Positions 1-13,535 are shown, counted from the stretch's first letter. The stretch: DNA of 64,000 nt from Caballeronia novacaledonica (GCF_900258035.1 NZ_OGTP01000003.1:248001-312000), one strand, 5' to 3'. The notes: generated by a model not told the origin, from the letters alone. Made by a program: numbers and translations.

Positions 1-44
1 GGCTGCTTTCCTTGAACTGCTGAACGCCGCTTGGCGCGTCACGC

Positions 45-470
45 TTAGTGCTTCGCGTGCGCCTTGCGCAGACGTTGAATTGCCGCGAGCTGTGCCGTCG
101 CATACGCGAGTTCCGCTTGCGCGGTCGCGTACTCGAGCTCCGAGGTGTTGTTCTGAATCGCTTCCTCGGCACGCTTCTTGGCCTGCTCGGCCTTCGCTTC
201 GTCGAGATCGGCGCCGCGGATGGCCGTATCGGCGAGCACGGTCACGATGCCCGGCTGAATTTCGAGAATCCCGCCTGCAACGAACACGAACTCTTCCGAG
301 CCGTCTTCCGCCTCGATGCGCACCGCGCCCGGACGAATGCGCGTGATGAGCGGCGTGTGACCGGGCAGAATGCCCAACTCACCCGCTTCGCCCGGCAGCG
401 CGACGAACTTCGCCTGGCCCGAGAAGATCTGCTCTTCCGCGCTGACGACGTCTACCTTGATGGTTGCCAT
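45..470 (-). CDS. atpC: F1Fo ATP synthase epsilon subunit
   Basis: Epsilon subunit (141 aa) of the F1 central stalk, which couples rotation to catalysis and inhibits ATP hydrolysis. The N-terminal beta-sandwich carries the typical [12 protein letters not shown] stretch near residues 30-41, and the last 50 residues form the Ala-rich, charged helical hairpin of the family. It is the last gene of the atpIBEFHAGDC operon, 74 bp after atpD, and has a GGAG ribosome binding site. The 44 bases beyond its stop at the window edge show no clear terminator. Confidence 0.97.
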   Translation of the reverse strand: MATIKVDVVSAEEQIFSGQAKFVALPGEAGELGILPGHTPLITRIRPGAVRIEAEDGSEEFVFVAGGILEIQPGIVTVLADTAIRGADLDEAKAEQAKKRAEEAIQNNTSELEYATAQAELAYATAQLAAIQRLRKAHAKH

Positions 471-544
471 TTATGTCGACTCCTGGTTGAGCGTAATTGG
501 ACGCCGAATCTGCGATTCAGCGTCCGCTTGGTTACACCCGACCT

Positions 545-1966
<1,422 letters not shown>

Positions 1967-1983
1967 TCAAGCGGTCAGCAAAA

Positions 1984-2868
1984 TCAGACCGCTGCGGCGC
2001 CGCCGACGATTTCCGACAATTCTTTCGTAATCGCGGCCTGGCGGCTCTTGTTGTAGACGAGCTGCAGTTCGTTGATCACGGTCTTCGCGTTGTCCGACGC
2101 GGCCTTCATCGCGACCATGCGCGCCGATTGCTCCGACGCCATGTTTTCCGCGACCGCCTGATACACGAGCGCTTCGACGTAGCGCACGAGCAGCTCGTCC
2201 ACCACGGTTTGCGCGTCCGGCTCGTAGATGTAGTCCCACGAGGTCTTCGGCGTGTCACCGTCGTCGTCCTTCGCGTCGAGTTCATCCACCGACAACGGCA
2301 GCAGTTGCTCGATCACCGCTTCCTGCTTCATCGTGTTGATGAAGCGCGTGTACGCCAGGTAGACCGCGTTGATCTTGCCTTCCGAATACAGGTCGAGCTG
2401 CACCTTGATCGCGCCGATCAGCTTTTCCAGATGCGGCGTGTCGCCCAATTGCGTGACGTGCGACACGACATTGGCCTTCAGGCGATTCAGGAACCCGAGA
2501 CCCTTGCCGCCGATCGCCGATGCTTCGATCTTGACGCCGTCTTGATCGAGTTCCTTGATCTTGTTCAGCGACGCACGCAGGATGTTCGTGTTCATGCCGC
2601 CGCACAGACCCTTGTCGGTCGTGACGAGGATCAGGCCAGCCGTCTTCACGCCCTTGTTCTCGACCATGAACGGATGGCGATACTCGGGGTTCGCACGGCT
2701 CATGTGCGATGCGATTGCGCGGACCTTGTCGGCATACGGACGGGCGGAACGCATGCGCTCCTGGGCGCGGCGCATTTTCGATGCGGCGACCATTTCCATC
2801 GCTTTCGTGATCTTGCGCGTGTTCTGCACGCTCTTGATCTTGCCGCGAATTTCCTTCATTCCAGCCAT
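1984..2868 (-). CDS. atpG: F1Fo ATP synthase gamma subunit
   Basis: Gamma subunit (294 aa), the rotating coiled-coil shaft of F1. It has the conserved N-terminal [21 protein letters not shown] helix, the central TDKGLCGG motif and the C-terminal long helix ending in a region rich in small residues. An AAGGAG site precedes the ATG at 2868; the second Met at residue 4 is an alternative. It lies between atpA and atpD. Confidence 0.97.
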   Translation of the reverse strand: MAGMKEIRGKIKSVQNTRKITKAMEMVAASKMRRAQERMRSARPYADKVRAIASHMSRANPEYRHPFMVENKGVKTAGLILVTTDKGLCGGMNTNILRASLNKIKELDQDGVKIEASAIGGKGLGFLNRLKANVVSHVTQLGDTPHLEKLIGAIKVQLDLYSEGKINAVYLAYTRFINTMKQEAVIEQLLPLSVDELDAKDDDGDTPKTSWDYIYEPDAQTVVDELLVRYVEALVYQAVAENMASEQSARMVAMKAASDNAKTVINELQLVYNKSRQAAITKELSEIVGGAAAV

Positions 2869-2930
2869 TGCTTACTCCTTGATCGAAGCCGCGCGAAGCG
2901 TATGCCTCGCGCGATGCCTCTCTATCCCGA

Positions 2931-4472
2931 TCAATAAGCGCCCGACTTCTTGAAGTCCTTCAGCGCGGCATGCAGTGCGCCTTCGTCGTCCTTCGACAAG
3001 TCTTTATTGTCTTCGATGCGCTTAATCAGATCGCCGTGGCTGGTCTTCAGGAATTCGCGCATGCCCTTTTCGAACGGCAGAACTTGCGAGACTTCGAGAT
3101 CGTCCAGATAGCCGTTGTTCGCTGCGAACAGCGCGACAGCCAGTTCCCACACTTGCAGCGGCTGATACTGCGGCTGCTTCAGCAGTTCCGTCACGCGGCG
3201 GCCGCGCTCGAGCTGCTTGCGGGTGGCTTCGTCGAGGTCCGAAGCGAACTGTGCGAACGCCGCCAGTTCACGATACTGCGCGAGGTCGGTACGGATACCG
3301 CCCGACAGCTTCTTGATGACCTTGGTCTGAGCCGCACCACCGACGCGCGACACCGACACGCCCGCGTTGATAGCAGGGCGGATACCGGCGTTGAACAGGT
3401 CGGTTTCGAGGAAGATCTGGCCGTCGGTAATCGAGATCACGTTCGTCGGAACGAACGCGGTCACGTCGCCGGCTTGCGTTTCGATGACGGGCAGCGCCGT
3501 CAGCGAGCCGCTCTTGCCCTTGACTTCACCGTTGGTGAACTTCTCGACGTACTCTTCCGAGACGCGAGCCGCACGCTCGAGCAGACGCGAGTGCAGATAG
3601 AACACGTCACCCGGATACGCTTCGCGGCCAGGCGGACGGCGCAGCAGCAGCGAAATCTGGCGATACGCCCACGCTTGCTTGGTCAAATCGTCATAAACGA
3701 TCAGCGCATCTTGGCCGCGGTCGCGGAAGTATTCGCCCATCGTGCAGCCGGCGTACGGTGCGAGGTATTGCATCGCGGCCGATTCCGAAGCCGAAGCCGC
3801 CACGACGATGGTGTAAGCCATCGCGCCGGTTTCTTCGAGCTTGCGCACCACGTTCATGATCGACGAAGCCTTCTGGCCGATCGCGACGTAGATACAGATG
3901 AGGTCCTTGCCCTTCTGGTTGATGATCGCGTCGACGGCCACCGCGGTCTTGCCGCACTGACGGTCGCCGATGATCAGCTCACGCTGGCCACGGCCGATCG
4001 GCACCATCGAGTCGATCGACTTCAGACCCGTTTGCACCGGCTGCGACACCGACTTACGCCAGATCACGCCCGGAGCGATCTTTTCGATGGCATCGGTTGC
4101 CTTCGCGTTGATCGGGCCCTTGCCGTCGATCGGGTTGCCGAGCGCATCGACCACACGGCCGATGAGTTCCGGACCGACCGGCACTTCGAGAATGCGGCCC
4201 GTCGTCTTGACGATGTCGCCTTCCGAAATGTGCTCGTATTCACCGAGAATAACGGCGCCGACCGAGTCACGTTCGAGGTTCAGCGCGAGGCCGAAGGTGT
4301 TGCCCGGGAATTCGAGCATTTCGCCCTGCATCACGTCCGACAGGCCGTGGATACGCACGATACCGTCGGTCACGGAGATCACGGTGCCCTGGTTGCGAAC
4401 GTCCGCGCTCGCTTCAAGGCCCTGGATCCGGCTCTTGATCAGCTCGCTGATCTCAGAGGGATTGAGTTGCAT
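2931..4472 (-). CDS. atpA: F1Fo ATP synthase alpha subunit
   Basis: Non-catalytic nucleotide-binding alpha subunit (513 aa) of the F1 hexamer. The P-loop GDRQCGKTA is near residues 169-177, and the SRVGGAAQ segment near residue 373 holds the arginine-finger region. The start [16 protein letters not shown] is the canonical beta-proteobacterial N-terminus. It sits 58 bp after atpH in the operon. Confidence 0.98.
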   Translation of the reverse strand: MQLNPSEISELIKSRIQGLEASADVRNQGTVISVTDGIVRIHGLSDVMQGEMLEFPGNTFGLALNLERDSVGAVILGEYEHISEGDIVKTTGRILEVPVGPELIGRVVDALGNPIDGKGPINAKATDAIEKIAPGVIWRKSVSQPVQTGLKSIDSMVPIGRGQRELIIGDRQCGKTAVAVDAIINQKGKDLICIYVAIGQKASSIMNVVRKLEETGAMAYTIVVAASASESAAMQYLAPYAGCTMGEYFRDRGQDALIVYDDLTKQAWAYRQISLLLRRPPGREAYPGDVFYLHSRLLERAARVSEEYVEKFTNGEVKGKSGSLTALPVIETQAGDVTAFVPTNVISITDGQIFLETDLFNAGIRPAINAGVSVSRVGGAAQTKVIKKLSGGIRTDLAQYRELAAFAQFASDLDEATRKQLERGRRVTELLKQPQYQPLQVWELAVALFAANNGYLDDLEVSQVLPFEKGMREFLKTSHGDLIKRIEDNKDLSKDDEGALHAALKDFKKSGAY

Positions 4473-4530
4473 TATTCGCTCCTGATAGTCAATTCTGTTG
4501 CGTGCCAGCTTGAGACACGGTTGAGCGCAC

Positions 4531-5073
4531 TTAGGCGGTCAGAGCCGTCTGCATGCTGGCGAGGCGCGCGCGGACCGAGGTATCGAGCACTTCGTCGCCA
4601 ACCGTCACGCGAACGCCGCCGATCAGCGACGGATCGACTTCGACGATCGGTTTCAGCTTGCGCTGGAACTTGCGTTCGAGGCTTGCAACGAGGTCGTTCA
4701 ACTGTTCGCCTTCGAGGGGAAACGCGCTCACGATGTGAGCATCGGCAGCACCTTCACGGGCGTTCTTCAGCTCGTCGAACTGGACGGCGATTTCCGGCAG
4801 CAGCGGCAGGCGATGGTTCTCGACCAGCATGCCGACGAAGTTCTTCGCCTGCGCATTGCCTTGAGCCAACGGCGACTTCACTGCGGCGAGCAGGAGATCG
4901 ACGATCTGCTGTCGGCTCACCTTCGGGCTCGAAGCGACCGTTTCCACTTCGGGCAGACGCGCAACCTGTGCCAGCTCCTCGACGAAGGTGGACCAGCCCG
5001 CGAGATCGCCGGTTTCGGCTACGCGGAACAGCGCTTCTGCGTAAGGACGAGCGATGGTTGCAAGTTCGGCCAT
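4531..5073 (-). CDS. atpH: F1Fo ATP synthase delta subunit
   Basis: Delta subunit (180 aa), part of the peripheral stator that ties the top of F1 to the b-subunit stalk. It has the family N-terminus ([12 protein letters not shown]) and the C-terminal [19 protein letters not shown] segment. It follows atpF by 2 bp, so translation of the two is probably coupled. Confidence 0.97.
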   Translation of the reverse strand: MAELATIARPYAEALFRVAETGDLAGWSTFVEELAQVARLPEVETVASSPKVSRQQIVDLLLAAVKSPLAQGNAQAKNFVGMLVENHRLPLLPEIAVQFDELKNAREGAADAHIVSAFPLEGEQLNDLVASLERKFQRKLKPIVEVDPSLIGGVRVTVGDEVLDTSVRARLASMQTALTA

Positions 5074-5075
5074 GA

Positions 5076-5546
5076 TCAGAGCTCGGTTTTGAGTTGATTC
5101 AGCAGATCGGCGTGAGCCTTCTGATCGACTTCGCGCTTCAGAATTTGCTCCGCGCCCTTGACGGCCAGCGCCGCGACTTCGGCGCGCAGCGTTTCACGCG
5201 CCTTCACGACTTGCTGGTCGGCGTCCGCCTTGGCTTGCGCGACGATGCGCGCGGCTTCGGCTTGAGCGTTGGCCTTGATTTCTTCTGCGACTGCGGCTGC
5301 GCGCTTTTCGGCGTCGGCGATGCGTTGCTGGCCGTCGTTGCGCGCCTGCGCGAGTTCCTGGTCGACGCGCTTGTGCGCAGCTTCGAGTTCCGCTTTGCCC
5401 TTGTCGGCGGCGGCGAGGCCGTCGGCAATCTTCTTCGAGCGCTCGTCGAGGGCGTTGATCAACGGCGGCCACACGAACTTCATCGTGAACCACGCGAGGA
5501 TCAGAAACACGACCATTTGCGCAAACAGGGTTGCGTTGAGATTCAC
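5076..5546 (-). CDS. atpF: F1Fo ATP synthase b subunit
   Basis: Membrane-anchored b subunit (156 aa) of the stator. One transmembrane helix lies at about residues 5-25 ([20 protein letters not shown]), followed by a long Ala/Glu/Lys-rich amphipathic helix that dimerises and reaches up to delta. Length matches the E. coli protein. It is 135 bp downstream of atpE and 2 bp upstream of atpH. Confidence 0.97.
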   Translation of the reverse strand: MNLNATLFAQMVVFLILAWFTMKFVWPPLINALDERSKKIADGLAAADKGKAELEAAHKRVDQELAQARNDGQQRIADAEKRAAAVAEEIKANAQAEAARIVAQAKADADQQVVKARETLRAEVAALAVKGAEQILKREVDQKAHADLLNQLKTEL

Positions 5547-5681
5547 GGTGTTTCCTTAAACGTTGCTTGATCGGAGGTGAAACGGTTAAAAGGCGCTCAT
5601 CGGCTTGTTGAGCTCGATCAGCGCCTCACCCGTTCCGTTCAGGCGTCTTTAAAAGTCAGACGCACAGAGTTCCGAGGAACC

Positions 5682-6892
<1,211 letters not shown>

Positions 6893-7069
6893 ATCGTTAA
6901 AGCCACCCAAATTGTCAAAAATCTTTCGCCGCCTGTCGATTCCGAGCCGCCGCTTCGCGTTGCGGCTCCGGGTCGAGAGGCCCGAGTGCGGAACGAAATC
7001 CGCACCTGTTCAAACGTGATGCTACGTACAACTCGTGCTGAAGGCACTTACCTGGGACGTCAAGAATCG

Positions 7070-7615
7070 TCACCGTAGCGCCATTGCAACCCAGTAAGTC
7101 TTCAGAGCGACGATGTACGTGACGAGCAGCGGCAACCACAACGCGCTCTTGTACAAGTACGCGATGGCCACGAACATGGCGATCGTCGCTCCCATCTTGA
7201 GCGCCTCGCCGATCATCCAGCTCATGATCGTCTCCGCGCCGCTCTTTGCTCTCAGGCGCGCGGCGAACAGAGCGCTCGGCACCCAGCAGATTGCTCCCCC
7301 CAGAAATGCGGACAGCGCAGCATCGCCCGGCGGCTTGTAGAACAGCCACCACAACAGCGTCGCACCCAGGGACAAAACCATTTGCGCTGCCACCACCTTA
7401 AACGGCGTGACACGCGATGGACGACTCACCTCGGGCCCAAACAGCTTCTGTGCCTGATCCCGCGTGAGCGGAACGATATTGTTATCTTGCGCTGCGGCAT
7501 CCCACGCTTCGGCAGACGAACTGCGCGGCTGATTTCCGGAGGCGTTTGCGTCACCGGTTGCGTGAGCGTCCGGCGCTCGACTTTCTCCTCGCACCGTCTT
7601 CAAACCTTCAACCAA
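7070..7615 (-). CDS. atpI: ATP synthase accessory protein AtpI
   Basis: AtpI-family membrane protein (up to 181 aa), proposed to help assemble the c ring or carry ions for the ATP synthase. A hydrophilic N-terminus of about 75 residues precedes four hydrophobic helices (for example VVAAQMVLSLGATLLWWLFY). It is the first gene of the operon. The start is uncertain: the frame opens at a TTG (7615), and a GTG at 7594 with GAAGG upstream is an alternative. The extended N-terminus is longer than in E. coli AtpI. Confidence 0.85.
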   Translation of the reverse strand: MVEGLKTVRGESRAPDAHATGDANASGNQPRSSSAEAWDAAAQDNNIVPLTRDQAQKLFGPEVSRPSRVTPFKVVAAQMVLSLGATLLWWLFYKPPGDAALSAFLGGAICWVPSALFAARLRAKSGAETIMSWMIGEALKMGATIAMFVAIAYLYKSALWLPLLVTYIVALKTYWVAMALR

Positions 7616-7681
7616 GAGTCCGGGAAATCACCTTGCGCTTTCGCTGCGCTTTCGAGGTGGCCTAGCTGATAAATCCGGGCG

Positions 7682-7710
7682 ATTGTAAGCGATTGTTGTC
7701 GCGGATTCAA
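7682..7710 (-). promoter_or_regulatory. sigma70 promoter of the atp operon
   Basis: On the minus strand a -35 TTGAAT (7705-7710) and a -10 TACAAT (7682-7687) are separated by exactly 17 bases, giving a transcript start near 7675, about 60 bases before atpI. It is the only good match seen in the 210-bp gap between the permease and atpI, and suits the constitutive expression of the atp operon. This is sequence inference only. Confidence 0.7.
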
Positions 7711-7825
7711 TAGTTTAGGTGCGTCAAAAGCCAAGCGGACGAACCTTAAAAATCGGTCTCAAAAGCGAGACTTTTCTTGCAATTGCAAGGAGAGTTTCAA
7801 TCGATGGAAGAGACGTCGCCGAGCA

Positions 7826-8962
7826 TCAAACGAGCGCCCAGCCAATGAACATTGCCACGATCCAGAATGGGATCGACACCATGTGAAACGGCATCCACAT
7901 TCCCTTTTCACCCGACAGCCGCACGGCGATGAGATTCGCCAGCGAACCGATCGCGACGCCGAAGCCCCCGACGCTGACGCCGAACGCGAGCGCGCGCCAG
8001 TCCTTGGAAAACTCCGCGAGAACGATGGCCGCCGGCACGTTGCTGATCGCTTGCGAAAGCACGGCGCCGGCCGCATACGCGCGCGTCGGCGTGCCGATAC
8101 CGATCTGGGAGATGGCCGCGTGAATCGACGGCAACGCGGCCGCGCTGCGCAACACGATGAACATCATCACGAAGATGAGCAGCAACAGCCAATCGATCTT
8201 GAATACGACCTCGCGACGCCACAGAAGAAAGAGTGTCGCGAGCACGGCGAGCGCCGGACCGGCGTGATGCGCGTCGGCGAGCGCCACGAACGCGGCGAAC
8301 GCAAGCACACTCACGCCACACAGGAGGCGATCGACGCGATGCGCTTCGACATCGCCGGACAGATCGAGCGGTTCGGCACGGAACATCGCGAACGTGACGA
8401 TTGCGAGCAGCGCCATCAACGCGGCGCACAGCGGCAGCATCGCCCATACGAACGCCGGGAAGCCGACCCCGCTGGTCTGCCATAGAAAGAGGTTCTGGGG
8501 ATTGCCGAGCGGCGTGAGAATCGACCCCGCGTTGACCGCGAGCGCGATCACGATGACGAGCCGCTTGATCGGCAGCGGTGCGAGCTTGTGCAGCGACAAC
8601 GCGAGCGGCACGACCGCGAAGAGTGCGACGTCGTTGGTCAGCACCGTCGAAAGCCCCGCAGCGAGCGCCACGAGCAGCAATGCCAGCGTCCGCTCGCCGT
8701 GAATGTGATGCACGAGCCGATGCGCCGCCCACATCAGGAATCCTGATAATTCGATCGCTTTGGTCAGAATCAGGAGTCCCGCGAGCGTGAGGACCGTCTG
8801 CCAGTCGACAAGACCGGGCAGCGACATCCACGGACGCGGATGCGCAATCTGGAGCACGACGAGAGCGAGGACGAGGATCGCGAGAACCGGTTCTTTCGAG
8901 ACGGCTCTCCAGATGCGCGCGAGAAGGTCGGAACGTGTGCGCTTGGCGTTGAACTCGGACAA
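7826..8962 (-). CDS. SLC13/ArsB-NhaD-type anion permease
   Basis: Polytopic inner-membrane protein (up to 378 aa) with about ten hydrophobic segments, resembling the SLC13/ArsB/NhaD ion transporter superfamily. The two half-repeats carry LTNDVALFAVVPL and TPLGNPQNLFLWQTSG near residues 110-165, and a second pair (SQAISNVPAAIVL, GSLANLIAV) near residues 300-345; such Asn/Pro loops bind substrate and ion in this fold. The substrate cannot be predicted. It starts only 10 bp after parB; the frame opens at a TTG without a clear ribosome binding site, so the true start may lie downstream. Confidence 0.8.
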   Translation of the reverse strand: MSEFNAKRTRSDLLARIWRAVSKEPVLAILVLALVVLQIAHPRPWMSLPGLVDWQTVLTLAGLLILTKAIELSGFLMWAAHRLVHHIHGERTLALLLVALAAGLSTVLTNDVALFAVVPLALSLHKLAPLPIKRLVIVIALAVNAGSILTPLGNPQNLFLWQTSGVGFPAFVWAMLPLCAALMALLAIVTFAMFRAEPLDLSGDVEAHRVDRLLCGVSVLAFAAFVALADAHHAGPALAVLATLFLLWRREVVFKIDWLLLLIFVMMFIVLRSAAALPSIHAAISQIGIGTPTRAYAAGAVLSQAISNVPAAIVLAEFSKDWRALAFGVSVGGFGVAIGSLANLIAVRLSGEKGMWMPFHMVSIPFWIVAMFIGWALV

Positions 8963-8972
8963 GATGCGCGAA

Positions 8973-9875
8973 TCAGGCTGCCGGAGTCGGCGTTTCGATG
9001 CTGCCGCGCAGCTTGGTCAAGATGCCTTCGAGCGAGTCGAGATTGCCGAAATCGATCGTGACTTTGCCGCGCCCTCGTCCGCCCAGTTTGATCTTGACGT
9101 TCGCGGAAAGTAGATCCGACAACTCTTCTTCCAGACGGCGCGTATCACGTCCGCCGTCGTTTGCGGCGCGTGCTTTTGTCGCAGGTGCTTCCTTGGTCGT
9201 TGCCGCGACCAGGCGCTCGGTTTCACGAACCGACAAGCGACGATTGACGACGTGATTCGCAAGCTGAATCTGCGTCGCCGCATCGACGGCGAGCAGCGCG
9301 CGCGCATGGCCCATGTCGAGATCGCCGGCGAGGAGCATCGTCTGCACGGGCGTCGCGAGGTTCAGCAGGCGCAACAGGTTCGATACCGCGCTGCGCGAGC
9401 GCCCAACGGATTCGGCTGCCTGCTCGTGCGTGAAGCTGAATTCGTCGAGCAGACGCTGGATGCCCTGCGCCTCTTCCAGCGGATTGAGGTCTTCGCGCTG
9501 AATATTCTCGATCAGCGCCATCGCGGCGGCGGCCTGATCTGGCACGTTTTTCACCAGAACCGGTACTTCATCGAGGCCGGCAAGGCGCGCAGCACGGAAA
9601 CGTCGCTCGCCCGCGATGATTTCATAGCGATCGTCGCCGACCGTGCGCACGAGAATGGGCTGCATCAGACCCTGCGCGCGAATGCTTGCGGCCAACTCCT
9701 GCAGCGCGCCCTCGTCCATTCGTGTGCGCGGTTGATACTTGCCGGCCTGCAATTTATCGAGCGACAACACCGAGGGCAAGCCCTCGCCGCGCACGGCTTC
9801 CGTAATGTCGACGCTGCCGCCGAGCAATGCATCCAGGCCGCGGCCCAGACCTTTTTTCTTCATCACAGCGCTCAT
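8973..9875 (-). CDS. parB: chromosome partitioning protein ParB
   Basis: CTP-dependent DNA clamp (300 aa) that loads at parS and organises the origin region. It has the N-terminal GLGRGLDALLGG ParA-interaction motif (residues 8-19), the CTP-binding GERRFRA box, ENIQRED, a helix-turn-helix near SFTHEQAAESVGRSRSAVSNLLRL, and a C-terminal dimerisation domain. The start at 9875 is chosen because GGAGGAA precedes it; an in-frame start 33 bases upstream lacks one. It follows parA by 46 bp, and cognate parS sites lie about 2-4 kb away. Confidence 0.97.
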   Translation of the reverse strand: MSAVMKKKGLGRGLDALLGGSVDITEAVRGEGLPSVLSLDKLQAGKYQPRTRMDEGALQELAASIRAQGLMQPILVRTVGDDRYEIIAGERRFRAARLAGLDEVPVLVKNVPDQAAAAMALIENIQREDLNPLEEAQGIQRLLDEFSFTHEQAAESVGRSRSAVSNLLRLLNLATPVQTMLLAGDLDMGHARALLAVDAATQIQLANHVVNRRLSVRETERLVAATTKEAPATKARAANDGGRDTRRLEEELSDLLSANVKIKLGGRGRGKVTIDFGNLDSLEGILTKLRGSIETPTPAA

Positions 9876-9921
9876 TTTCGGTTCCTCCGTCGGCGTTCGC
9901 TGCCGCATCGAATGGTTTTGC

Positions 9922-10701
9922 TCAGTTCACGTTGAGCGCGCGCACACGCTCGATCATTTCCGTGCCGAACTGGATATACGCCTGCGCGCCGCGCGACGAC
10001 TTGTCGAACACGACGCCCGGCAGCCCATAGCTCGGCGCTTCGGCGAGGCGCACATTGCGCGGAATCACAACGTCGAACAACTTGCTGCCAAAGTGTTCCT
10101 TCAATTGGTCCGACACTTGCTGCTGCAGCGTAATTCGGGGATCGAACATCACGCGCAACAGGCCGATGACCTTCAGGTCGCGATTCAGATTCGCGTGCAC
10201 CTGCTTGATGGTGTTGACGAGATCCGACAGCCCTTCCAGCGCGAAGTATTCGCACTGCATCGGAATCACGACGCCGTGCGCCGCGCACAGCGCGTTGAGC
10301 GTCAGCAGGGAAAGTGCCGGGGGGCAATCGATCAACACAAAGTCATAGTCATCGACTACTTCGGCGATTGCCGCCCGAAGAATGCCCTCGCGATTGTCCA
10401 TCTCCACGAGTTCGACTTCGGCGCCCGCCAGTTCGCGGTTTGCCGGCAGCACGTCGTATCCGACCGCTTCCGGGCGCGTGCGCGCCTCGCGCAGCGTGAC
10501 GCCATCGACGAGCACTTCATAGATGGTGTTCTCGCACGCGGCCTTGTTGATGCCACTGCCCATGGTCGCATTGCCCTGCGGGTCCAGGTCGATTAGCAGC
10601 ACGCGCTGACCGAGCCCCGCGAGGCTGGCCGCGAGATTGACCGCCGTCGTGGTCTTTCCAACGCCGCCCTTCTGATTTGCGACGCAGAAGATTTTTGCCA
10701 T
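9922..10701 (-). CDS. parA: chromosome partitioning ATPase ParA
   Basis: ParA/Soj ATPase (259 aa) that moves ParB-parS complexes along the nucleoid. It has the deviant Walker A QKGGVGKTTTAVNLAA (residues 9-24), the DLDPQGNAT Walker A' and DCPPALSLLT Walker B. It lacks an N-terminal DNA-binding domain, as expected for a chromosomal (type Ia-like short) ParA. It lies between rsmG and parB in the usual mnmG-rsmG-parAB order. Confidence 0.97.
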   Translation of the reverse strand: MAKIFCVANQKGGVGKTTTAVNLAASLAGLGQRVLLIDLDPQGNATMGSGINKAACENTIYEVLVDGVTLREARTRPEAVGYDVLPANRELAGAEVELVEMDNREGILRAAIAEVVDDYDFVLIDCPPALSLLTLNALCAAHGVVIPMQCEYFALEGLSDLVNTIKQVHANLNRDLKVIGLLRVMFDPRITLQQQVSDQLKEHFGSKLFDVVIPRNVRLAEAPSYGLPGVVFDKSSRGAQAYIQFGTEMIERVRALNVN

Positions 10702-10778
10702 CGTTTAGTGTCCTCGTTTCTTCGCTGTCAGAAGATCAGCGTACCTGGAATGCCTGATGGAAACCGTACAGCGGACCG

Positions 10779-11444
10779 TCAAACCGACTCGACGACAATC
10801 TCGACAAGGTGGCGCTCCGCATCGAGCATCGGAACATTCAGGCGCTCGATGCCAAGCACCTTAGCCCCGGCCGGCACGCTCGCCGCTTCGGCTTCGGGCC
10901 TCACACCTTTCATCGCCAGAATTCGTCCATTGTCGGCAACCAGATGACGCGCAAGTGTAACGAAATCGGAGAGCTCTGCGAATGCGCGCGACACGATTAA
11001 ATCGAATTTTCCCGGCACTTCGACTCCCGTACGTAAACTTTCGACTCGACCGGTGACGACCGACAGATTGTTCAGACCCAACTGCACCTTCGCTTGCGAC
11101 TGAAACGCAGTTTTCTTATGAACGATGTCGTTGAGCGTGACGTGCAACTCGGGCAATGCAATCGCCAGTACGATGCCCGGCAGACCGCCGCCAGAGCCGA
11201 CGTCCAGCAGCGTTTTCGGGTTGCGCGCGGCTACGGCGGGAACAATCGTGAGCGAATCCAGAATGTGCTGGATCAGCATCTGATGCGGATCGCGGATCGC
11301 CGTCAGGTTATAGACGGAGTTCCATTTGCCGAGCAGCGCGACATATTCGAGAAGCTTCTGAATTTGCGACGACGACAGCGCAATGTCGAGTTCGGCGACG
11401 CCCTTTTCGAGCGTCGTCGCCAGGGATAAATTGCGCTCCGTCAT
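10779..11444 (-). CDS. rsmG: 16S rRNA (guanine-527-N7) methyltransferase
   Basis: SAM-dependent methyltransferase RsmG/GidB (221 aa) that modifies G527 of 16S rRNA; its loss gives low-level streptomycin resistance in other bacteria. The SAM-binding motif [17 protein letters not shown] is near residues 79-95, with SRAFAEL downstream. Its ATG overlaps the mnmG stop as ATGA, so the two are translationally coupled. Confidence 0.96.
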   Translation of the reverse strand: MTERNLSLATTLEKGVAELDIALSSSQIQKLLEYVALLGKWNSVYNLTAIRDPHQMLIQHILDSLTIVPAVAARNPKTLLDVGSGGGLPGIVLAIALPELHVTLNDIVHKKTAFQSQAKVQLGLNNLSVVTGRVESLRTGVEVPGKFDLIVSRAFAELSDFVTLARHLVADNGRILAMKGVRPEAEAASVPAGAKVLGIERLNVPMLDAERHLVEIVVESV

Positions 11445-13405
11445 TGAACCGCCGTCGGGCTGCCGGTTGCGGAATCATCGCCAGCCGCATTGCGACCGCG
11501 ACGGCCGGCGCCGCGCTTCAGATGGACCATGAGAAGCGATATTGCAGCGGGCGTGATGCCCGAGATGCGCGAAGCCTGCCCGATCGTCTCCGGGCGATGC
11601 TGGATCAGCTTCTGACGGGCCTCGAAGGACAAGCCACGGACTTCGTTGTAGTCGAGTGCGTCCGGCAAACGCGTATTTTCCTGCGCACCATTCCGCACGA
11701 TTTCGTCTGCCTGGCGATCGATATAGCCTTGATACTTCACGCCAATCTCGATCTGCTCCTTGATCTGCGCGAGCAGCACGGGATCGTCCGCGAGAGATGC
11801 ATCGGGACCGCAGGCTCCATCGCGAAGCGAACAGATACCGTCGTATGAAACGCCGGGACGCCGCAGGAGATCGGCGAGGCTGTATTCGTGATCGATTGGT
11901 TTTCCGAGCAATGCCGTCGCTTCTTCGGCTGGCAGGGTCTTCGGATTCACCCACGTCGAGCGAAGACGCTGTGTTTCACGTGAAACAGCGTCGCGTTTGC
12001 GGCTGAATGCGTCCCAGCGGACGTCGTCGATGATGCCCAATTCGCGCCCGATCTCCGTCAGCCGCATATCGGCATTGTCTTCGCGCAGCGAGAGGCGATA
12101 TTCAGCGCGACTCGTGAACATCCGGTACGGCTCCGATACCCCACGCGTCACAAGATCATCGACGAGAACGCCCAAATACGCCTGATCCCGGCGCGGCGAC
12201 CACGCCTCCTTCCCGCGAACTTGCAGACCGGCGTTGATACCTGCCAATAATCCCTGCGCGGCGGCCTCTTCATAGCCCGTCGTGCCGTTGATCTGACCAG
12301 CGAAGAACAGTCCGTTGATCGCCTTCGTTTCGAGCGACGCCTTCAGCGCGCGCGGATCGAAGTAGTCGTATTCGATCGCGTAACCAGGGCGCAGGATGTG
12401 CGCGTGTTCGAGGCCGCGCATCGAACGGACGAGTTCGAGCTGAACATCGAACGGAAGACTGGTGGAAATGCCGTTCGGATAGAACTCGTTCGTCGTCAGT
12501 CCCTCCGGCTCAAGAAAAATCTGGTGCGCGTCTTTCGAAGCAAAACGATGAATCTTGTCTTCGATCGACGGGCAATAACGCGGCCCGACGCCCTCGATCA
12601 CGCCCGTATACATCGGCGAACGATCAAGTCCAGAGCGAATGATGTCGTGCGTCTGCGCATTCGTATGCGTCACCCAGCACGGCACCTGCCGCGGATGCTG
12701 CTCCACACGCCCAAGGAACGAGAACACCGGGATAGGATCGAGGTCGCCCGGCTGCTCTTCGAGCTGGGAAAAATCGATCGTACGGCCATCGATACGCGGC
12801 GGCGTGCCCGTCTTAAGTCGGCCTTGCGGCAGCTTCAACTCTTTGAGGCGTGCCGAAAGCGAAACCGCAGCAGGATCCCCCGCCCGTCCGCCGACGTAGT
12901 TATTCAAACCGACGTGGATCTTCCCGTCCAGGAAAGTGCCTGCGGTCAGAACAACGGCGCGAGCGCGGAAGCGAAGCCCGACTTGCGTCACGGCGCCGAC
13001 AACGCGATCGCCCTCGACCATCAAATCGTCTACAGCTTGCTGAAACAACCACAAGTTCGGCTGGTTTTCGAGACGATGCCGGATCGCCTGCTTGTACAGA
13101 ATCCGATCCGCCTGCGCGCGCGTTGCACGGACGGCCGGCCCTTTCGACGAGTTGAGAATGCGAAACTGGATGCCCGATTCGTCCGTCGCCGCAGCCATTG
13201 CGCCGCCGAGCGCGTCGACTTCCTTGACGAGATGGCCTTTGCCGATTCCGCCAATCGACGGATTGCAGCTCATCTGGCCCAACGTCTCGATGTTGTGTGT
13301 CAAAAGGAGCGTTTTACAGCCCATACGCGCGGAGGCGAGCGCCGCCTCCGTGCCCGCGTGACCGCCGCCGACGACGATCACATCAAATTCTGTGGGATAA
13401 AGCAT
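11441..13405 (-). CDS. mnmG: tRNA U34 carboxymethylaminomethyl synthesis enzyme MnmG
   Basis: FAD-dependent MnmG/GidA (654 aa) which, with MnmE, installs the cmnm5 group on tRNA wobble U34. It has the dinucleotide motif [14 protein letters not shown] at the N-terminus, the conserved [23 protein letters not shown] block and the helical C-terminus. The start [12 protein letters not shown] at 13405 is the family N-terminus; the frame continues upstream through a parS palindrome, which is not coding. A perfect parS lies inside the gene at 11972. Its product feeds MnmC, also encoded here. Confidence 0.96.
   Translation of the reverse strand: MLYPTEFDVIVVGGGHAGTEAALASARMGCKTLLLTHNIETLGQMSCNPSIGGIGKGHLVKEVDALGGAMAAATDESGIQFRILNSSKGPAVRATRAQADRILYKQAIRHRLENQPNLWLFQQAVDDLMVEGDRVVGAVTQVGLRFRARAVVLTAGTFLDGKIHVGLNNYVGGRAGDPAAVSLSARLKELKLPQGRLKTGTPPRIDGRTIDFSQLEEQPGDLDPIPVFSFLGRVEQHPRQVPCWVTHTNAQTHDIIRSGLDRSPMYTGVIEGVGPRYCPSIEDKIHRFASKDAHQIFLEPEGLTTNEFYPNGISTSLPFDVQLELVRSMRGLEHAHILRPGYAIEYDYFDPRALKASLETKAINGLFFAGQINGTTGYEEAAAQGLLAGINAGLQVRGKEAWSPRRDQAYLGVLVDDLVTRGVSEPYRMFTSRAEYRLSLREDNADMRLTEIGRELGIIDDVRWDAFSRKRDAVSRETQRLRSTWVNPKTLPAEEATALLGKPIDHEYSLADLLRRPGVSYDGICSLRDGACGPDASLADDPVLLAQIKEQIEIGVKYQGYIDRQADEIVRNGAQENTRLPDALDYNEVRGLSFEARQKLIQHRPETIGQASRISGITPAAISLLMVHLKRGAGRRGRNAAGDDSATGSPTAVQ
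11972..11987. other. parS site inside mnmG
   Basis: Perfect 16-bp palindrome TGTTTCACGTGAAACA, identical to the consensus chromosomal parS. It lies within the mnmG coding frame, where it encodes part of the DAVSRETQ segment, so the protein sequence tolerates it. ParB is expected to load here. Confidence 0.9.
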
Positions 13406-13503
13406 TGGGATTTCGTGTGCGAACGACACGAACCTGAAGAGAGAATAGCTTTGGATTATAACGGCTTCTTTCCCCTCGAATTCCGACCGATCGGCCGAAG
13501 GCG

Positions 13504-13535
13504 AAAAAAAGGCGTGTTTCACGTGAAACACGCCT
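13504..13535 (-). other. parS site embedded in an intrinsic terminator
   Basis: TGTTTCACGTGAAACA at 13515-13530 is a perfect parS. The symmetry extends to a perfect 26-bp palindrome (13510-13535), and on the minus strand it is followed directly by a run of T (13509-13504). It lies 26 bp after the livF stop and 105 bp before mnmG, so it can act both as ParB loading site and as terminator of the liv operon. Confidence 0.85.

Noticed and set aside
2970..5075. Long plus-strand open frame opposite atpA and atpH
   Set aside because: It is the reverse shadow of highly conserved atp genes, with Arg/His/Asp-rich sequence and no family resemblance.
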